A stretch of DNA of 8,111 nt from Treponema sp. GTDB lineage: Bacteria > Spirochaetota > Spirochaetia > Treponematales > Treponemataceae. Shown in pieces: positions 6,129-8,111 of the stretch; the stretch's first letter is position 1, and each line of letters starts with the position of its first letter. The translations under genes were made by a program, and so were the position numbers. The notes beneath the pieces were generated by a model, which saw nothing but the letters and a program-made list of their open reading frames with translations, made no database searches and had not been told where the DNA came from. The stretch spans positions 1 through 8,111 of the forward strand of contig JAFPCT010000119.1 of the NCBI GenBank assembly GCA_017390125.1, in the 5' to 3' direction.

Positions 6129-7559
6129 TTGAATATACGTTTTGAAACTACAGGATGCAGGCTTAATCAGATTGAAAGTGAAAGTGCTGCAAAGAAATTT
6201 ACCGACAGCGGTTTTGAAGTCCTGCTTGAGCCGCTGACAGCAAAAAGCCCTGCAGATGAATCTACTGTACTGTGTGTTATAAATACTTGTGCTGTAACCC
6301 AGAAAGCTGAGCAAAAAGACCGCCGTATCATACGTCTTGTACTGGAAAAATGTCCGAATGCAGCAGTTGTTGTAACAGGCTGTTACGCCCAGCTTTCCCC
6401 GGAATTTATTCTTGGAATGAGCAGCCGTATTGCCTGTCTTCCAGGCCAGATAAAAAGCCGCCTTTCATTCATTCCCGCCCTGTTGATAAAAAAAGGTTCT
6501 GATTTTAACGCAGAGTCATTTGCAAAAGAATTAAATTCAACCCTTTTTCTGCGTAATGACGGAAAGCAGGGCATAAGTGAAAACGCTTTTGCCCTCTCTA
6601 CAGATTCTTTCCTTGCTCATTCCCGATCTTCAATAAAAATTCAGGACGGCTGCAACAACAGATGCTCCTACTGTACCATTAACGCCGCCCGGGGCCATTC
6701 CGTTTCCCTTGACGTGCAGACTGTCATTGACCGCGTCGTTCAGCTTGAAAACGCCGGACAGGCGGAAGTAGTATTCACTACAGTGAATATAGGTCAGTAC
6801 CGCGGAAAATACGGTGAGGAATTTCTTGATTTTTCCCATCTTCTTAAGCTGTGCCTTGATAATACAAAAAAAATTGCAATGAGGATTTCCAGCCTGTATC
6901 CGGAAGTTGTTGACGATTACTTCTGTGAGGTAATAAAAAATCCCCGGGTAAGACCTCATTTTCATATTTCAGTTCAAAGCGGCAGTGATTCAGTCCTGAA
7001 GGCAATGCTCAGGCGGTATTCTGCAAAAGATGTTCTTGACGCCTGCAGCCGCATAAAGGCTGTAAAGGATAATCCGTTCCTTGCCTGTGATATAATTACC
7101 GGATTCCCTGGAGAGACGGAAGAAGATTTTGAGGCTTCAATGGCCTTGTGCCGTGACTGTGGTTTTGCATGGGTTCATGTATTTCCTTTCAGTGCCCGGC
7201 CTGGAACTCCTGCATATTCGATGAAACCAAAGGTTCCTCAGTCTGTGAGCGGAGAACGTGCGGCCAGGCTTTCGGCTTGGGCTGCCGAAAACAAAAGGTT
7301 GTACGTAGAGAAGTGCAGGGGTAAAGTGTTTGATGCGGTTCTTGAGACTGTAAGACGCCCTTATCTTTTTGCAGGGTCTGCAGGAAAAGCTGTTTATCAC
7401 GCAGTAACAGAAAATTTCCTTCACTGCAGCATAGAAGCCGATTCTTCATCTGTAAAAGTGGTGCCGGGAAGCAGCATAAAAGTCAGGATTCTTGGACAGG
7501 CGCCAAACGGCCTTAAAAAGGGCGGAGAAACAGACTGCCTTGCGGAATTCGTTTTCTAG
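6129..7559 (+). CDS. mtaB: MiaB-like tRNA methylthiotransferase, MtaB type (radical SAM)
   Basis: A 476-residue methylthiotransferase. MtaB converts t6A37 to ms2t6A37 in tRNAs reading ANN codons. The N-terminal UPF0004 domain supplies the auxiliary 4Fe-4S cluster through Cys10 (ETTGCRLNQIES), Cys54 (INTCAVT) and Cys85 (VVTGCYAQ). The radical-SAM cluster motif CxxxCxxC is at 175/179/182 (DGCNNRCSYCTI). HISVQSGSDSVLKAMLRRY (279-297), DIITGFPGETEEDF (321-334) and FPFSARPGTPA (352-362) follow, and a TRAM-like domain fills about 395-476. The CRLNQIES motif favours MtaB over MiaB or RimO. It is slightly long, mostly between Cys85 and the radical-SAM motif. The start must be TTG at 6129: no ATG fits and family N-termini begin just before FET-GC. 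A weak GAG precedes it. The gene lies 23 bp after the TPR gene and its TAG overlaps the convergent gene's stop. Confidence 0.88.
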   Translation: MNIRFETTGCRLNQIESESAAKKFTDSGFEVLLEPLTAKSPADESTVLCVINTCAVTQKAEQKDRRIIRLVLEKCPNAAVVVTGCYAQLSPEFILGMSSRIACLPGQIKSRLSFIPALLIKKGSDFNAESFAKELNSTLFLRNDGKQGISENAFALSTDSFLAHSRSSIKIQDGCNNRCSYCTINAARGHSVSLDVQTVIDRVVQLENAGQAEVVFTTVNIGQYRGKYGEEFLDFSHLLKLCLDNTKKIAMRISSLYPEVVDDYFCEVIKNPRVRPHFHISVQSGSDSVLKAMLRRYSAKDVLDACSRIKAVKDNPFLACDIITGFPGETEEDFEASMALCRDCGFAWVHVFPFSARPGTPAYSMKPKVPQSVSGERAARLSAWAAENKRLYVEKCRGKVFDAVLETVRRPYLFAGSAGKAVYHAVTENFLHCSIEADSSSVKVVPGSSIKVRILGQAPNGLKKGGETDCLAEFVF

Positions 7560-7753
7560 GATTCATCATCCGGAATGCTTGAAATTCCGGCTTCCTTTTT
7601 TTCTACGAGCATTTCTGCATCTTCCCGTCCTTGGAATGATTCCCAGTTTTTGTATTTTGAGCTGCCTGCGGCTCCGGGTTTTGCTTTTGCAGTTCCGGTG
7701 ATTCTGTGCAGGTTTTGTTTTCTCATCAATGCGTAATATTCGTTGTCATCCAT
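7556..7753 (-). CDS. Small hypothetical protein, 65 aa
   Basis: I recognise no family. The ORF runs ATG 7753 to TAG 7556. The product is hydrophilic with no signal peptide or membrane segment. It starts with an acidic MDDNEYYALMRKQNLHRI, has a Gly/Ala/Lys middle (GTAKAKPGAAGSSKYKNW) and ends in a charged tail with DDES. In favour of being real: it exactly fills the gap between mtaB and the tmRNA terminator, its codon choice (GAA, AAA, GCA, GGA, TCA) matches the neighbouring genes, and the overlapping plus-strand frame (7492-7701) reads as low-quality, Leu/Phe-rich sequence. Against: only a weak SD (AGAAGAA) precedes the ATG, and no promoter is visible between it and the ssrA terminator 14 nt upstream. 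Its last codons also encode the mtaB terminator hairpin. The internal Met10 is an alternative start. Confidence 0.6.
   Translation of the reverse strand: MDDNEYYALMRKQNLHRITGTAKAKPGAAGSSKYKNWESFQGREDAEMLVEKKEAGISSIPDDES
7570..7602 (+). terminator. Intrinsic terminator of the bactofilin-TPR-mtaB operon
   Basis: A perfect 7-bp inverted repeat CCGGAAT / ATTCCGG (7570-7576 and 7584-7590) with a 7-nt loop is followed by CTTCC and seven T (7596-7602), 10 bases after the mtaB stop. The T-run follows only on the plus strand, so it fits termination of mtaB and not of the opposing gene. The 5-base gap before the T-run makes it a less than ideal terminator. It lies wholly within the coding sequence of the convergent 65-aa gene. 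Confidence 0.6.
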
Positions 7754-7766
7754 TTTCAGTTCTTCT

Positions 7767-7810
7767 ATAAAAAAAAAGACTGACTTGCTGTTTTATGCAA
7801 CTCAGTCTTT
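7767..7810 (-). terminator. Rho-independent terminator of ssrA
   Basis: On the minus strand, directly after the tmRNA 3' end, AAAGACTGA (7810-7802) pairs with TCAGTCTTT (7783-7775). The inner TTGC/GCAA (7800-7797 with 7788-7785) extends the stem across a single G-G mismatch (C-C on the plus strand), giving 13 pairs around an 8-nt loop. A run of T (complement of the A-run 7769-7777) follows. It is a strong intrinsic terminator oriented for ssrA only; the plus strand lacks a T-run after the stem. Confidence 0.88.
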
Positions 7811-7816
7811 GAATTG

Positions 7817-8111
7817 TGGAGATGGGGGGAATTGAACCCCCGTCCGAAAGTGTAGTCCAAGTACGCCTACATGTTTAGTCATGCGAGGTAATTGTCGGGA
7901 AAAGGTAGCAGCATGACAAGCGTCTTTTCCGTATTCTGGCTGGATGTCACATGCAACGGTCAGACGCGTTGCACATCAAGTTCCTGTTGGCGTCAGAACA
8001 TCCTGAAGTTAGGAACAGCACCTCAGAAGTTCCGTGCTCGCTGACTAGGCAGCAAGAGCAAACTGTTCTTCAGAAGAATTTTCTTCTTCTTTTCTGTTGA
8101 AGATTGCAGTT
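7817..8111 (-). ncRNA. ssrA: Transfer-messenger RNA (tmRNA), 5' end beyond the window
   Basis: tmRNA with SmpB rescues stalled ribosomes: its alanine-charged tRNA-like end accepts the stalled peptide and its internal ORF adds a degradation tag. Reading the minus strand, the 3' part carries the diagnostic segment ACTAAACATGTAG, then TTTCGGACGGGGGTTCAATT. The latter is a T-arm GGGGG/CCCCC around TTCAATT, followed by the acceptor strand ATCTCC and discriminator A at 7817. The following bases are CAA, so the terminal CCA is not encoded and must be added by a nucleotidyltransferase. GC-rich self-complementary stretches between 7890 and 8040 (for example GCAACG/CGTTGC) fit the pseudoknot region. 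The tag ORF lies at 8107-8045. About 290 nt lie between the presumed resume codon and the 3' end, close to the ~270 in E. coli. Some 80-100 nt of 5' sequence, including the other acceptor strand, should lie outside the window. Confidence 0.95.
8045..8107 (-). CDS. tmRNA proteolysis-tag reading frame
   Basis: Within ssrA, from a GCA resume codon at 8107-8105 to TAG at 8047-8045, the frame encodes AIFNRKEEENSSEEQFALAA. The ALAA end is the classical ClpXP-recognised degron. The distance to the tmRNA 3' end supports GCA as the resume codon, but only four bases upstream of it are visible, so a different or further-upstream resume codon cannot be excluded. The length (20 residues if GCA is right) and the five-Glu body are unusual compared with the roughly 10-residue tags of many bacteria. 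Only a single amber stop is used. Confidence 0.8.
   Translation of the reverse strand, partial: AIFNRKEEENSSEEQFALAA

Noticed and set aside
7492..7701. Plus-strand 69-codon frame overlapping the end of mtaB and the 65-aa gene
   Set aside because: Phe/Leu/Arg-rich sequence with no ribosome-binding site. The overlapping minus-strand frame has better codon usage and placement.
7817..7880. A conventional tRNA gene suggested by the TTCAATT T-arm and acceptor strand
   Set aside because: No anticodon arm or D-arm follows at tRNA distance. The ACTAAACATGTAG element and the ALAA tag frame upstream show it is the 3' half of tmRNA.

Overview
The window looks like chromosomal core sequence from a spirochaete, most likely a host-associated Treponema. 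This rests on the overall character of the proteins: an infB-rbfA-truB run, a BspA-like leucine-rich-repeat lipoprotein with a spirochaete-style lipobox, a small bactofilin, and moderate GC with many AAA/GAA/CTT codons. The genus is an inference from sequence character, not from a search.

Layout. (1) Positions 1-3366, plus strand: the 3' part of infB (translation initiation factor IF-2, start outside the window), then rbfA (ribosome maturation) and truB (tRNA pseudouridine-55 synthase). These are packed with a 1-base overlap and a 5-base gap, as expected for the conserved nusA/infB operon. (2) Positions 3388-4954, minus strand: a two-gene surface module consisting of a predicted outer-membrane beta-barrel protein followed by a BspA-like LRR lipoprotein. 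The lipoprotein starts at TTG inside the end of the barrel gene. (3) Positions 4955-5096: a 142-bp divergent intergenic region carrying two back-to-back sigma-70-like promoters. (4) Positions 5097-7559, plus strand: bactofilin, a secreted TPR protein, and a MiaB-like radical-SAM methylthiotransferase (mtaB). They are nearly contiguous and probably one operon, ending at a hairpin terminator that lies inside the oppositely oriented next gene. (5) Positions 7556-8111, minus strand: a 65-aa hypothetical protein, an intrinsic terminator, and most of the tmRNA gene ssrA, whose 5' end is outside the window.

Functionally the window is dominated by translation: initiation (IF-2), 30S maturation (RbfA), tRNA modification (TruB, MtaB) and ribosome rescue (tmRNA). 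Between these lies a cell-envelope segment (LRR lipoprotein, barrel protein, bactofilin, periplasmic TPR protein). I see no CRISPR array, insertion sequence, phage gene or defence system, and no clear undescribed multi-gene system. The points most worth a second look are the long acidic tmRNA tag, the palindromic CTAG that supplies both convergent stop codons with a terminator embedded in coding sequence, the possibly leaderless bactofilin mRNA, and the uncharacterised barrel/LRR-lipoprotein pair.
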